NCBI GenBank assembly: GCA_932294295.1
Contig: OW028581.1
Span: 9,036,526 to 9,100,525, forward strand
Reading direction: 5' to 3'
DNA: 64,000 nt
Source: Alitta virens
Taxonomy: Eukaryota > Annelida > Polychaeta > Phyllodocida > Nereididae
Position numbers and translations under genes: made by a program. The notes under the pieces are model-generated. The model made no database searches and was not told the DNA's origin. It was given only the letters and a program-made list of their open reading frames with translations. The number at the start of each line of letters is the position of its first letter. The first letter of the stretch is position 1. Of this stretch, positions 32,683 to 44,052 are shown piece after piece.

Positions 32683-33430
32683 GTGTCATTATCTCGCAGA
32701 ATAATAAACCCTTCTCTGCCAATAAAAGATGTTGATAATTGCAAGAGGTTGCAGATTTTGATCATTTTACAAAAGGAGCAGAACAACACTGTACAAAGTC
32801 ATCTGGCGTATGCCATAAGCATGATAAGTGCCTGGGGACCTATGTTGAAAAGCAAGGATTTACAAAGTATAAGGAAACAACAAAATAAATCAATCAGGTT
32901 AATATATAATGTCAAAAGAAGGACCAGACTAGAACCATACTATAAAAAGGCTAAAATATCAAAATTTGATAATCTAGTTGAAAGCTCACTGTTGAATATG
33001 TCCTATAAGTATATAAGTGAAATATTACCATTAAGAATTACAAACTTGTTTAGCCTGACAAACCATGACTACAATACAAGAAACAAACAATTTAAGGACA
33101 CCACATCATACCTGGGACAAGCACCAAGTCTATGGTTACATGCAAATATAAAATTAAAAAACAAAACTAGTGTCAAAGCCTTTAATAAAGCGTTTTTTTT
33201 ATTATCATTTTATTATTATTATTTTTTAATAATGTGTCACTATATGAATTTAATTTCAATTACATTTAAATAGCCTCTTTTTCTTTTTATTTATAATGTA
33301 AGGGGTGTGCACAATTTTTCAGCTTTTAAGTAAGCTAGTGCACATCCCTTCACAGTATGCTTATGTCTTTTATTGTTTATGTAATGTACTAACCTTATTG
33401 AAATACTACATACTGTGAACAAATAAAACA
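32683..33430 (+). mobile_element. LINE 3' fragment, C-terminal ORF
   Basis: An uninterrupted 196-codon frame (32683-33273) encodes the region after the RT in a non-LTR element. Recognisable features are SAWGPMLKSKDLQSIRKQQNKSIRLIYN (the junction where other LINEs read W-G-x-T...QNKxIRxI), YKKAKISKFDNL, and NHDYNTRNKQF. It is followed by a 3' UTR ending in AACAAATAAAAC near 33430. The palm domain is absent. Confidence 0.75.
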
Positions 33431-35570
33431 TCTAAACATTCACATGATGAAACAATGCTGACTGAGTATAAATAACAATAAAACAACCAAACTGCCTTTA
33501 AACTTATACAGAATAGCCCAGTGACTCTTCCTGGCAAGGGTGGTAGGGGCCAAGACCTCAAACCCCAGTGGCCAACACAGGGCTCTGCACAATGCACTTC
33601 TTTTATGTCTGTCTAGATACCAAAGTACATTTTGAATAATCTACTTGTTAAAATGTCACTTGACACCAGATAACTAACTAACTTACACCCCTTGAAAATC
33701 TTGGTCCTCCTCATGGCAAGGGTGGTAACACTGTGGGTGAAGACCTCAAACCCCAATAGTCAACACAGGGCTCTGCACAATGCCTATTAAATTATGCCTG
33801 TCTATCTATCCCATGCCTAACACAGATGTGAATGACCTTATAGGTTAACATAGCATTTTAAAATAACTCATAACACTAGCTACCAGAATCACAACTGCAA
33901 ATTGCTTAAAGTATTGAGAAAGCCTCATGCTCGAACAGATCAAATGGTAAAAGTGCTAGTGGACTTTAAAGTTTATCAACCCACACGTAAACACTGTTAC
34001 ACAATGACCAATTCTGTTTTGTTTATTTATGAATTGACCAAGTCCAAGGGAGCTCCCCATTAAGAACTTATGCAGGGATGTTGACCATCACTCGAATATT
34101 TATAGTCTGCCATGAAAACTCTGGCCGTCTGTAAGAACCTGTGCATATTTGTGGTGTCCTTGTTGAGCCATGGAATAGCTCCAGCTGTTTTACGTTGGCG
34201 TCTGTAAGAAAACAAATGGCGGACCAGATTTGCGAAGTGTGGTTACTGACACATTGCTAAAAGCTTACGCTTGAGTGCTGGTGTTTTAGTGCCAGGCAAA
34301 TTCCATAACACTTTCGCAGCAACAGGAAAGAATTGATTTTCCTCTTGTAATTCCCTGAGAAGGAGTGGAGTAGCTACTGTACCTAGAGTCAAAATGTTTT
34401 TTTTAGTTGTTGTAACCCTGGGGAATTTATTATTAGTCCATGTAATAACCATTTATGATTAACAGGAGTGAATGCAAGAGAGGGAAAAGGGTTTGGATAT
34501 TCAAGATTCTATTGACAATATCAATCATAACATGTACATTATCATAATTACAGATTAATTTTGGCAACAAGATGGGTAAAGGGTATAGGGTTGTTGAAAG
34601 TAACACCGTTTGAACCTGTAAGATCATGCCAAAAAGCATATATGGCTTTTGCTACTTGCAATGCAAAGGATATTGAGAGTGTAGCAAGTTTCTGTCACTA
34701 ACCAGGCAAATTGAAGACGAGGCAGCAGTAATCTAATAGTATGTTGTATTAACTATAATAGCCATCCCAATAAGATCCCACTCTTTGACTTCCTGTCTAT
34801 TTGTATCAATACGGAAGGAGTTTTTCTTATCGGAAATTAACGAACTTTTCTTCAGGCAGGCGTTAGTCGATAGCTTCCACAACAGAAATGACAGCAATGG
34901 ACAAAACTGTAATGATTGCAATTTTCTAATTACAGACAATGATGACTTCAATGACAGTCACACATTGTGATTGAAGAATCACATTACGCACCGACTCAAA
35001 ACAAGAAATGGATTGACAGGAAATGACGAAGACTGCAGCAAAGGTTCCATAACATCGTGGGTTAAAAGCATGCCAAGTTAGTTAAGACAGATAGACAGAT
35101 AGACAGACAGACAGACAGCACGACAGCTAGACATACTGACAGATAGAAAGAACGACTTTATCAAAGAGACAATATTTACATGTACACAATAAAAAAATTA
35201 TTTAAAAAAAATTCTTTTAATGAGTAGGCAAGACATGCATGGATAGAAGAAGCGTGACCCCCTACTGTTATGCAGCAAACTGCTGTTCGTGACACATAGA
35301 AGAGTAACTTAATTTGAAACACTGTTTTCTTGTGCCTTTCTCTGAAATGACCTAAAACGAGACACAAGGACTTTACTTGGCATGACACCAACTATTGTAT
35401 GCTGTGAACAGTACTAAGTGAATTTTCCCTTATCTGTCTCAAAATAATTTAATAAGACTATACATATTTTGTAAAGTTTATAAAAAAGGAAAACATTGTT
35501 CGTTACATAGTATTAGGAAAGCAAAAGCAAAAGAATTACCAGAATCTAAACTGAGAGGTGTGAGACTAAA
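33431..35570. other. repeat-poor stretch with short direct duplication
   Basis: Two similar blocks of about 90 bases lie at 33515-33605 and 33690-33785 (shared words GGCAAGGGTGGTA, AAGACCTCAAACCCC, AACACAGGGCTCTGCACAATGC), 175-180 bases apart in direct orientation. A GACA/GATA-rich stretch sits at 35085-35145 and a copy of repeat D at 35208-35300. No gene seen. Confidence 0.55.
34200..34650 (-). mobile_element. possible LINE C-terminal relic
   Basis: The minus-strand frame 34452-34243 reads FFPVAAKVLWNLPGTKT, which resembles the FFxVAAPxLWNSLP block found near the C-terminus of many LINE polyproteins. A DNA copy of this block (GAATTTGCCTGGCACT) recurs at 37554-37569 in the opposite orientation. 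The frame around it is broken. Weak support. Confidence 0.3.
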
Positions 35571-35571
35571 G

Positions 35572-36085
35572 CCCGGACACACGAGTAACCACGGACATCA
35601 AAAAGAGACTATACGTGCTCACTCGTGGCTCTGTTAATCATGTATAAATTATTTCAATGAGCGTTTGAAAGGCGCTTGGTGGACATCTATCAACCACTCA
35701 TCAGCAGACATCCTTTGGCCGCTCAAGCGAGTAGTCCACGAGTGAAGGAGGAGAGGCCTATGGATGGGTACAGTGCCAGTGCGGACGGTCGACAGAAGAT
35801 GATGGGCGGGCCATGGAGGTCCGCCGAGCATTTCCCGAGATTCCACGAGCTGTACAAGAGTGGATGTCGAGTATACATGGATGGACAGAATCCCCTGCAT
35901 ACCCGCGAGTGAGCATGAGTGGCCGCTTATGGCCACTGACGTAGGTAGATCACTCGCTGAGTGATTCCCGAGTGATTCCCGATTGATATCCATAAAAAAG
36001 TAAACAAGGATAAGCTGGAGTAAAGTTTTTGGTCCTTCGCGCTCACTCGCCATCCCAACTTGTGACAGTAAGGACGCCTCTTTAG
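35572..36085. mobile_element. MITE related to the 9484 element, diverged and longer
   Basis: Shares the CACTCGTG/CACGAGT-rich text of 9484-9826 (GAGTGATTCCCGA, CGTAGGTAGATCACTCG, GGTCCTTCGCGCTCACTCG) and the end types AAAGCCCGGACACACGAGT and ACTTGTGACAGTAAGGACGCC. The 157-codon minus-strand frame over this element is a consequence of its composition and has no family resemblance. Confidence 0.6.
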
Positions 36086-36444
36086 GAATCACAAGTGATG
36101 TTAAATGACTTTTTAAAGCCATTCAATCTCCTCTCAGTTCAGAGACTAGAGGTGGATTTTAAGAACAGAAACTTGTAACTTCTGAAAAGATCTGACAGTG
36201 ACAAAGCGAGCACGGTATACCAAAACTGGAAGAGTAATTCCATTTTTAATATTTTCATAATTGTTATGTCAGTCCTTCCAGAGCAAAACGAGTATCTTCA
36301 TGTGCTGTAGGATACTAATGAAAAGTCTCAGTTGAAAAGACCATTTTTTTAGATATGAGATTTATAGGAAGACATGAGTGCCAAAATGATGAGCACAGGG
36401 CAGTCAGTGACTGACAATATACAAGCTGGGAGGTGATCTATTGA

Positions 36445-36745
36445 AATTTATGTTATTTGTTGTCGTCTTCTATTCATAGGGAGGGCAAAGAGTGCAAGAC
36501 AGCTTGTCGTCCCATCATTGTATTTTGACAACCTGGCAGATGACTGCCGCAGTCTCTTGCATTATTCTCATTACACTGCGACCAAACTTGTCATCTTCCC
36601 ATCACAATGTACAAACGGTTGTGGCTACCTAACCTAGACTTATTATCTACATTTCCTCAACCTGACAGTCAATGAACATAGCACACGGTGGAGCATCTGA
36701 TACAATGATTCTGGACACCATGTCAAGAGGGACACCTTGAAATGT
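36445..36745 (+). repeat. tandem-duplication block b1, first copy
   Basis: Matches 39752-40035 in direct orientation at roughly 80 percent by eye (shared GTCTTCTATTCATAGGGAGG, GTGCAAGACAGCTTGTCGTC, GACTGCCGCAGT, GTTGTGGCTACCTAACCT). No open frame. Part of an old 3-kb tandem duplication. Confidence 0.8.
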
Positions 36746-37820
36746 ACAATATCCGTGGAGAGTACACTCTAAGAAATAAAGGTACAATGAGTGTTTTTTA
36801 GAGCACCCATTGGTGCTATGAACTACCCTACAAGTTCTACGTGCATGTTTATTGTTTCCACTGAGCCCTAATGCATTGCCTCAGAGGTATTTCGGTGTTG
36901 AAAGGCTCTACAGAGGTTTCAAGCTCAGTTTCACTATAGAAAAGTTGAGAAGGTGTGAGAATCGAACTCTGGTTACCCACATAGAAAGCTGCCATTGTAA
37001 CCATTACACCACAGATGCCATTGCTCCTTGTGGTGAATCAAGAATCAGAATAAAGCAGCAGTTTTACTTTTAGTGTCTGTTAGCTGGCCTGTAATCAATG
37101 GGCTTACATTATATTGAAAGCAATTAGGGTGACACACTGGCTTGTGAATACTATGGGCACAACTTACATGAGTTCGAATCCATGGTTTTGGCTTACTCGT
37201 TTGATTTTATTAATACATATATATTTAAAAAGTATTAAAAAAACCTCAAGGTCCCTTGAAATACCATGGTATAAGTTTGTTCCCAAATACCCTAGTGGTT
37301 TCTCCCATGTGGGACCTTATAGTTTTCTGTATTTGCGACAAGCCGAAAAACCCAGTTTGGTTCTATGTGGCACCTTTTTTTCTTAAACTGTACGTTCTTA
37401 TTTTACAGCATCACACTTCTTTTTACTGTACTCTGAGGTGAGTTGATGTAGTTGGCAATATTCGGTTGTGAAGATCAACCACTGCCATAAAAACAAATGT
37501 TTAGGCAAACAAAGAATTGCATGAACAATTTTACTTTCCAAAAACGTGCCTTGGAATTTGCCTGGCACTGAAACACCCACACACAAACATCAGCTTTAAA
37601 CAAAATGTCAAGAACCATACTTCCCAAATCCTGCATGCCTTATTTGTTTACAGATAACAACATAATGTGGCTTCAGCTATTCTCTAGCACAAAAAGCTAA
37701 TGAGAATACAAAGACAGTTTTGCAGAATGGCAAACACTCATAAAAACATAAACAATCAGATGAAACTGACTTATTTTCCAGCTTCAAGGGAAAAGCTTCT
37801 ATATATAGACCGCAAAACGT

Positions 37821-37978
37821 GTGGCAAGCAAGTGGGTCTTTAAGTGTAACAAGAACTGGGAGAGCGTCCGTTTCCAGGTTATGGAACGGATCTGTTTGGC
37901 CAAGCTACAGCAGTGCAAGGCCTTTAAGACAGCCCTCAGAAAAAGTGAATCAGCACAGTTGATCCACAACACAGACAT
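37821..37978 (+). pseudogene. NADAR-like (DUF1768) fragment
   Basis: A frame of about 52 codons reads NWESVRFQVMERI, then LAKLQQCKAFKTALRKS and SAQLIHNT. The spacing W-x3-R-x2-VM-x2-I-x3-K-x2-QC-x2-F-x2-AL-x8-L-x-HN fits NADAR domains, which hydrolyse N-glycosidic bonds of ADP-ribose or riboflavin intermediates and are often found in animal repeat-borne proteins. The expected WG(S/C)G block is missing because the frame runs into the hairpin at 37977. It is a fragment, and the call rests on pattern memory only. Confidence 0.4.
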
Positions 37979-38038
37979 TGTTCCGATAAAGGGATACTTG
38001 AATGCTATGACGTTCAAGTATCCCTTTATCGGAACAAT
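37977..38038. repeat. perfect 26-bp hairpin, 10-base loop
   Basis: Left arm 37977-38002 and right arm 38013-38038 are exact reverse complements (ATTGTTCCGATAAAGGG... and its partner), around the loop TGCTATGACG. It lies exactly at the junction between the NADAR-like fragment and a LINE fragment. Confidence 0.97.
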
Positions 38039-38045
38039 CAGCCGG

Positions 38046-39148
38046 CTTGCTGGCTAACTAGGATACATCAGGTTACAGATAGCTTAAACATTAATGATGA
38101 TGAAATCCCAGCTTCAATTATCACTAAGTTGTATGTACATGCACAAAGCAAGATGTTAAAGGATATTAATGACAATGTAAAAAATCCTAAGCTTAGAACT
38201 TACAAACTCTTTAAGAAGGAACTGTGTCTAGAATCTTATTTAAATTACAACCTACCTAAGTATCTTTATCGTAGTATAGCCAGATTTAGACTGAGTTCTC
38301 ATATTCTACGTATAAAATTAGGTAGACACAAGAGACCTTATGTAGTAGCTGAAGAGCGCATTTGTAAAAGATGCGACACAAATGACACTGAAGATGAGTT
38401 TCATTGTTTGATAATTTGTAGAAATTGGGAAACGGCTAGAATGGATTTCTACCAAACAGTTTATAAACATATTGAAGACTTCACTATCTTTCACCCCAAA
38501 GAACAACTTTTAAAATAAATGATTAATAAAACTCAGAAATGATTTATGCATTAGGTAAATTCTTAAACATAGGACTTCCTAAAAACTGATAATATTGTTT
38601 AATTTACATTTTCATTCACAAAGTTCACCACATGGTCATGGGTAGCTATAGGCACTGGACATGCGGACTCGCATGGTTTGATTTGTGGTTGCCTGGTGCA
38701 TGCTTGATTGTTTGTTTGTAAATATATTAGGTTGTTGATATGCTTGTTTATTTCATTTATTGTTGCTCCAAATAAGGATTTGTACATATATTGGTATGCT
38801 TATGTAATTGTTTTTACTGTTATTATTATTATATATAGTTCCTAAAATAGACAATATAACTGGATATAAAATCTGTACATATGTAAATACCCACGCCTGC
38901 TGCTTATTTGTATTCAGTATTAATCTTCTATGGTGAATTGATTCCTGCTTATTGCCCTGATGGTGCCTTGTTTTATTCATATGCTTATAGTTGTACATAA
39001 TTATCATATAGATGTTTTTAATATGTAACTAAATTATGTTCTTGTAGATTGTTCTTTTATTTTACTTTATCCTTTTTTTTTTTTTTATGACACGTATCTT
39101 TTGATGCCCTGCGGTCAATAAAATTATATATATATATATATATATATA
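38046..39148 (+). mobile_element. LINE 3' end with CCHC-type C-terminus and (TA)n tail
   Basis: A frame from about 38046 to 38518 encodes the C-terminal region of a non-LTR polyprotein: NPKLRTYKLFKKELCLESYL, IARFRLSSHILRIKLGRH, and the cysteine/histidine set ERICKRC...EFHCLIIC (CCHC spacing), as in the zinc-binding domain after the RT. The frame has no stop before 38518. It is followed by about 600 bases of 3' UTR, the end text GCGGTCAATAAAATT, and a (TA)n tail at 39124-39148. 5'-truncated, no palm. Confidence 0.75.
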
Positions 39149-39180
39149 AACCTGTAATTATGTTTACTGGGTAAACCTGT

Positions 39181-39283
39181 CACAAAGGAAATCAATCAGG
39201 TGTGACTGAATCATTCCAATATTTCTTTTTCATTTGCAATGAGCCAACAACAAAGTGTAAAGGTATCTGTCCTGTCAGAAAGA
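39181..39283 (+). repeat. tandem-duplication block b2, first copy
   Basis: Matches 40422-40526 (shared AATCAGGTGTGACTGAA-type text, GAGCCAACAAC, TATCTGTCCTG). Direct orientation. Confidence 0.65.
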
Positions 39284-39420
39284 GTTTTCTAATAACTAAG
39301 TAATTTAGCATTGGTGTATGAGAGACTGGCTGACACATTGCAGGGACATATACAACAGTATAATATCCAAATGGAAATAATGTAATAGTAACGTAATATT
39401 CAGATAGGTTAATAACTTAA

Positions 39421-39527
39421 CATGTAGTGTGTGCAAGATCAAATGCCACTTTGCATTGAGTGACAGTGCAATGACCAGTATTCTTCGTGGCTGTCACATT
39501 TGCCTTGTGTCCTCTCATTCTGTGAAG
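39421..39527 (+). repeat. tandem-duplication block b3, first copy
   Basis: Matches 41178-41267 nearly exactly (GTGCAAGATCAAATGCCACT, TTGCATTGAGTGACAG, TTCTTCGTGGCTGTCAC, TGCCTTGTGTCCTCTCATTC). The second copy lacks 18 bases present here. Confidence 0.85.
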
Positions 39528-39751
39528 TATTGATGAAACTCTGGGGTCTACAAAAACAATATCTATGTCGCTCAGTTACAAAGAGTTATTACAGAATATG
39601 TGCGGCGCCTGAACACACACAAACTGTAGAAAAGAAAATGACACTGAATGTTGGTGTCTTCATTCCAAGGCATTGCCTTCTTTTGATGAATAAGCAAAGT
39701 ACTTTCATAGTATAGGAAGGTTGTAATCCACTGGAAAATTTAGATCATTTG

Positions 39752-40035
39752 CTGTCTTCTATTCATAGGGAGGGCAAGTAGTGCAAGACAGCTTGTCGTC
39801 TCATCATTGTTGTATTTTGACAACCTGATGGCTGACTGCCGCAGTGCCTTCTATTATTCTCTTACACTGCGCCCGAGCTCTTGTCATCTTTCCATCACAA
39901 TCTACAGACCGTTGTGGCTACCTAACCTGATCTTAATATCTACATTTCCTCAACCCGACAGTTATGCGCACAACATGAAATGAGACATCACTTATAATCA
40001 GTGTGAACACCATGTTATCGGGGAACACCTAAAAA
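39752..40035 (+). repeat. tandem-duplication block b1, second copy
   Basis: Direct partner of 36445-36745. Followed by b2' at 40422-40526 and b3' at 41178-41267, the same order as in the first unit. Confidence 0.8.
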
Positions 40036-40421
40036 AGCGCTTAGCATCAAGCATACCATATCCTTTGAGGGATTAGGCTCACTCTAAAACCGACAAATAA
40101 CATTTTTGGCACTTTACGATACCTTTGGTAGGCTGAACCGTGTTTATGTTTTGGCATTTCAGGGAGAATTCATCGAATGTGTTTCCAGGCTTCTCTTTCT
40201 CTTGTGAATGAACAAAGCTATGCGTGTAAGTATGTTCCAAAGACCGATCATCAAAAAAACTATATTTACAGCATGCACCATAAGTTTACAGTTGCCAACA
40301 GAACATGAGGTATCATGGGGATTTGTAATTGTAAAGCATAAACAGGTGTGACTGACCTGTTTTCATAGTTTCACACCCTGATTCCAAAATACACAAGAGA
40401 ACTATCCATGCAGCGTACAAG

Positions 40422-41267
40422 GCAAACCAAGAACTCAAACAATCAGGTGCGACTGAAATTGTTTCTGAATTTTCTTTGGAACACAGAGCCAACAACGAAG
40501 TTATTTGTATCTGTCCTGGTAGACAATGGAGCTTGCCACCATTAGAATTTCACTGCAGTCTACTGATATTTATGGTGCTATCACCATGCCAATTAGAATG
40601 GCAGATTGTGATTTAAAAGTCTCTGATTTTCTATGTGCTGTACCAATACTTCATATCTCATTTCTCAGCAAATTCAGCAATTCCAAAAGTCAATAGTATT
40701 GATGGTTAATTTGTAATTTACAACTTGATTCTATGTAATATGAAAAATATGAATTTTGAAGGAACGTGGCTAGAAATAAAAGTTACAGTCAGTCTGCCTG
40801 TTATATTTTTGCCGAGTTCAGGATAGTATATCAAGAATTTGACATGAGAGCAATGCTATGGTAAATAGATTAATAAGTAGATACATAGGTAGATAGATAG
40901 GTAGATATTTTTGTTTTGAATACAAAAAATGGAATTAATACAGTTAGACATATATGACATTACCAGCAGTTATTATGTTTGTTGCACCATCAGGAAACCA
41001 CCTGAGCATTGGCTGTAATGGTGGCACCTTACATGTCACAATTATTATTAATTTGTTGTGTAACATTGTTGTTGAATACGCCAACTTTATAGCCAGCCGT
41101 AAAGGCCATCACAAGATTCTACCACTGAACAGTAAAGGCACTTGCTCTCTCGTAGGGTAATATGTAGAGAGGCTAACATGTAGAATGTGCAAGATCAAAT
41201 GCCACTTTGCATTGAGTGACAGTTCTTCGTGGCTGTCACGTTTGCCTTGTGTCCTCTCATTCTGTGT
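40422..41267 (+). repeat. tandem-duplication blocks b2 and b3, second copies
   Basis: b2' at 40422-40526 and b3' at 41178-41267 stand in the same order and orientation as in the first unit, but 650 bases apart instead of 140. The gap includes a short degenerate GATA stretch (40865-40905). Confidence 0.7.
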
Positions 41268-41889
41268 AGCTCTGATGTATCCACTTAACTCAAGAAGATG
41301 TACGGCCTGCAGTCCATTTATATCTGCTACTCCTTGTTGTGACTATTGATGACAGTCTAGCATCTACAATATTTGTATCTGCTTTGTAAAACATGAAAGT
41401 GTCTCATACAAACTTCTGTCCTCAGAAAACTTCTGGGTTGATAACAGCAATGGCGATGTACAAAATCAACCAGCCCACCAGATTGTACTTACGTACTTAA
41501 CCAATTTATGAAATTGACAACCTCTAAAAATTAACCCTGCAATATCTACAAATGGAATAACGACATCATTTTCATGTATATGCCTTGTCAACTTGTCGTA
41601 CAACTCTACTTACCCTAATCATTAGCGATATTGATTTCAAACTACAGCTGCAGTAATTGTGCCAATCACTGAGATTATGATGAACTTAACTATAAACAGC
41701 CCCATGTCAACTGATCTACTATTGATTGCTTTGTAACTTTTGTGTACAAGGTAACTGAATCGAATGTCTCACAATGTGTCTTAGACACTGAAGTCATACT
41801 CCGTTTTGTGCATGGGTGAATGGAAGAAGTCATACATCCAGGACAATTAGATTATATTACAGGATCATATGCCACCCTGATAGGTCAGG

Positions 41890-42215
41890 CAGGAAATGGG
41901 GCATGCCTGATAAACGAGCTCACACATTGCAAGCACCGAGTCGTGAGCCCGTGCATTGTCCATGGACACTGTGATTAATGAGCGAAGCAGTCAGCCTCCT
42001 GGATAAATAGCATTGAATAGGAGGCCTAGAACGAATCCCTTGGTTACCCTACAATTAACGTCCACAATACTTTCGAACGTAGCCACTATTACTCTAATCA
42101 AGAGGCAGTATTTCTTGGGGTATGCATTTGCCGGTCTGGAAACGCACATCACGTTAGACTTGATCAACCATATATGACGTTTCAGGGCAGCGATTACGGC
42201 CATGGAAAGCATCCA
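41890..42215 (-). mobile_element. decayed repeat with weak RT likeness, minus strand
   Basis: Inverted partner of 18985-19215. The minus frame reads VTKGFVLGLLFNAI, similar to the RT box GVPQGSVLGPLLF. See that entry for the limits of this call. Confidence 0.35.
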
Positions 42216-42324
42216 ACAAGCGCGTTATTGTTACAAATGTGTTCTCCAGTTTTGGTTTACTTTTTAATCAAAGTTTGATCCAACAATTGGCAATATAAAG
42301 CTTTACTTGCCAATTTGCATAGAC

Positions 42325-42960
42325 AGACAGGCAATAAATTTATTTGACATTAATTTGGTACATCAATTGTAAAATTTATTGTCAGGAGACCCTGTTATGG
42401 CAATTAATGCCGCTGCCACAAGGCCACCATATGGATAAAATATCATAAATTAGGCTGTATCACTATCAGTGCGAGATTGTGAGTCAGTATTGCTTCTCAA
42501 TTTTGGCAGACATAGCAATTTGAAATGCTGCATGTTTAGGAGTAATTATTTAAGATGTAATTTTTAATATACCTTAGATAACCTGCCAAGCTGTGTGAAT
42601 GAATTTTGTCGGTTATTATGGATGGAGTCTGGTTTATTTTTTTTGGCAATCGCTTAATTATTGAACATTTTGAAGTTTGATATTTATGGAAAGGGATTAC
42701 TAAGTCTTGATTATTTCTTGTATTGTGATTATGTAATTCTTCTTGCCTGGGAAACTCTATTTGAGAAAAGTATCTGGGAAGATTTTGATGCACCAGGTTA
42801 TAATAGAATTTCAGTTCATATAAACTCATAATGTCTTTAATTTTCAACTAACTTTGTTGTTTGAACAGTGGTTCCGTATGTACATTGTATTTACTGAGGG
42901 TTATGGTGCGCACCGCTTTCTTTTGCAATAAGTAAACTGGAATGTCAGTCACTGAAGTAA
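42325..42960 (-). mobile_element. LINE 3' fragment, minus strand
   Basis: The minus frame, from 42960 through the 103-codon segment 42847-42536, carries IPVYLLQKKAVRTITLSKYNV (junction after RT), LYELKFYYNLVHQNLPRYF and NHNTRNNQDLVIP, all typical of the LINE C-terminal region. The 3' UTR ends near 42325 with GTCAAATAAATTTATTGCC and a TGTC-rich tail. 5'-truncated. Confidence 0.75.
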
Positions 42961-43529
42961 TTTATCAGTGGAGATCAATTAATCTTCTTTTTGGAATGAA
43001 TCCATTCTAATTAGAAGAAGACAGTTAATTTGAATGTTAATTAGCTAAGTAACTTCTGGTAGTACCCAAGACATAGAGCTGTCGCAACTTTCTCTGCAAA
43101 ATAACAGAATAAGATTTACATCCACATGTGTTTATGTACAAATTCATTTTGCACACAAACATATTTTGAGGGCAAATGAACACAAAAACACAATCTATCA
43201 TTTACATTTATATCATTATATTAAAAAGTATTACTTTGCTCATGTGGTCTTGATAAAGAGATGTCAAACTGACCACCTTATGGCATTCCTAGGTCGTCAG
43301 TACAAAAAACCTGTGGAAAGTCATCATGTCTGAACATATTAACAGCTCAGTAAAGAGTCACTCAATTGGTCGGATACAATGTAGTACTGCAAGATGAAAT
43401 AAATGTTGTGAGAGTATTGCGAAAAAAATTAGCTGTCTAAAGCTAATGGGAAATATTTAGGGAAAAAACTGATCAGTCGAAGAGATTGTTAAATTATTTA
43501 ACACTTTGGTGATGCTACCTAAGGGATAA

Positions 43530-44020
43530 ATCATTGTTACAAGGTACAGTAAACAGTAAATGCTGTTATTTGAACATATAGTACCTTTGAAAGTCACAAT
43601 CCATATCCAGAACTGCAATGTTAATTCACTGCAAAGACCATAATTCACTGCAAAAAGCCCAAACAGAACGTACAAATTCTTGTTAGGCCTCTCCCATCTT
43701 TGACAAGCCAGCTGACAAAATAAGAATAGGAAGTGATGAATGACGTAGACCACACTGATAAGGAAAGACCTTATTATCAGTAGATCGCAGAACTATTCAC
43801 TAACTTGGGTGCTTTAATTCGTTCTTTCATCCATGCCCATCCATCACAGAATTCATCCATCACACATAGAAAATTTGCTGCTGTAGTTGCATGGAAAATG
43901 TCATTTCTGCAATCGTATGATCTTAGACGTTCACCAAGCCATGCTTGGCATGATTTCATATTTGCTGAAGCATTTCTGTAAATTCCAGGCTCAAATGATT
44001 TTGAAAACATGATATAATAT
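43530..44020 (-). repeat. inverted repeat arm 1 with open frame
   Basis: Reverse complement of 48585-49075, about 95 percent identical by eye. The minus frame 44052-43777 (91 codons) contains CRNDIFHA, NFLCVMDEFCDGWAWMKERI and ends KAPKLVNSSAIY. A second frame (43753-43457) follows after the stop. A TTTACAG acceptor-like word precedes the conserved part. No family recognised. Confidence 0.8.
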
Positions 44021-44052
44021 AAACCAAATGAGAATACCACTTTGGTGAGCAA

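Noticed and set aside
35649..36122. 157-codon minus-strand frame
   Set aside because: It lies over the MITE at 35572-36085. The frame follows from CpG-rich, stop-poor composition and has no family resemblance.
37977..38038. MicroRNA precursor
   Set aside because: Perfect pairing with no bulges and a location at a repeat junction are untypical of animal microRNA hairpins. Kept as a finding instead.
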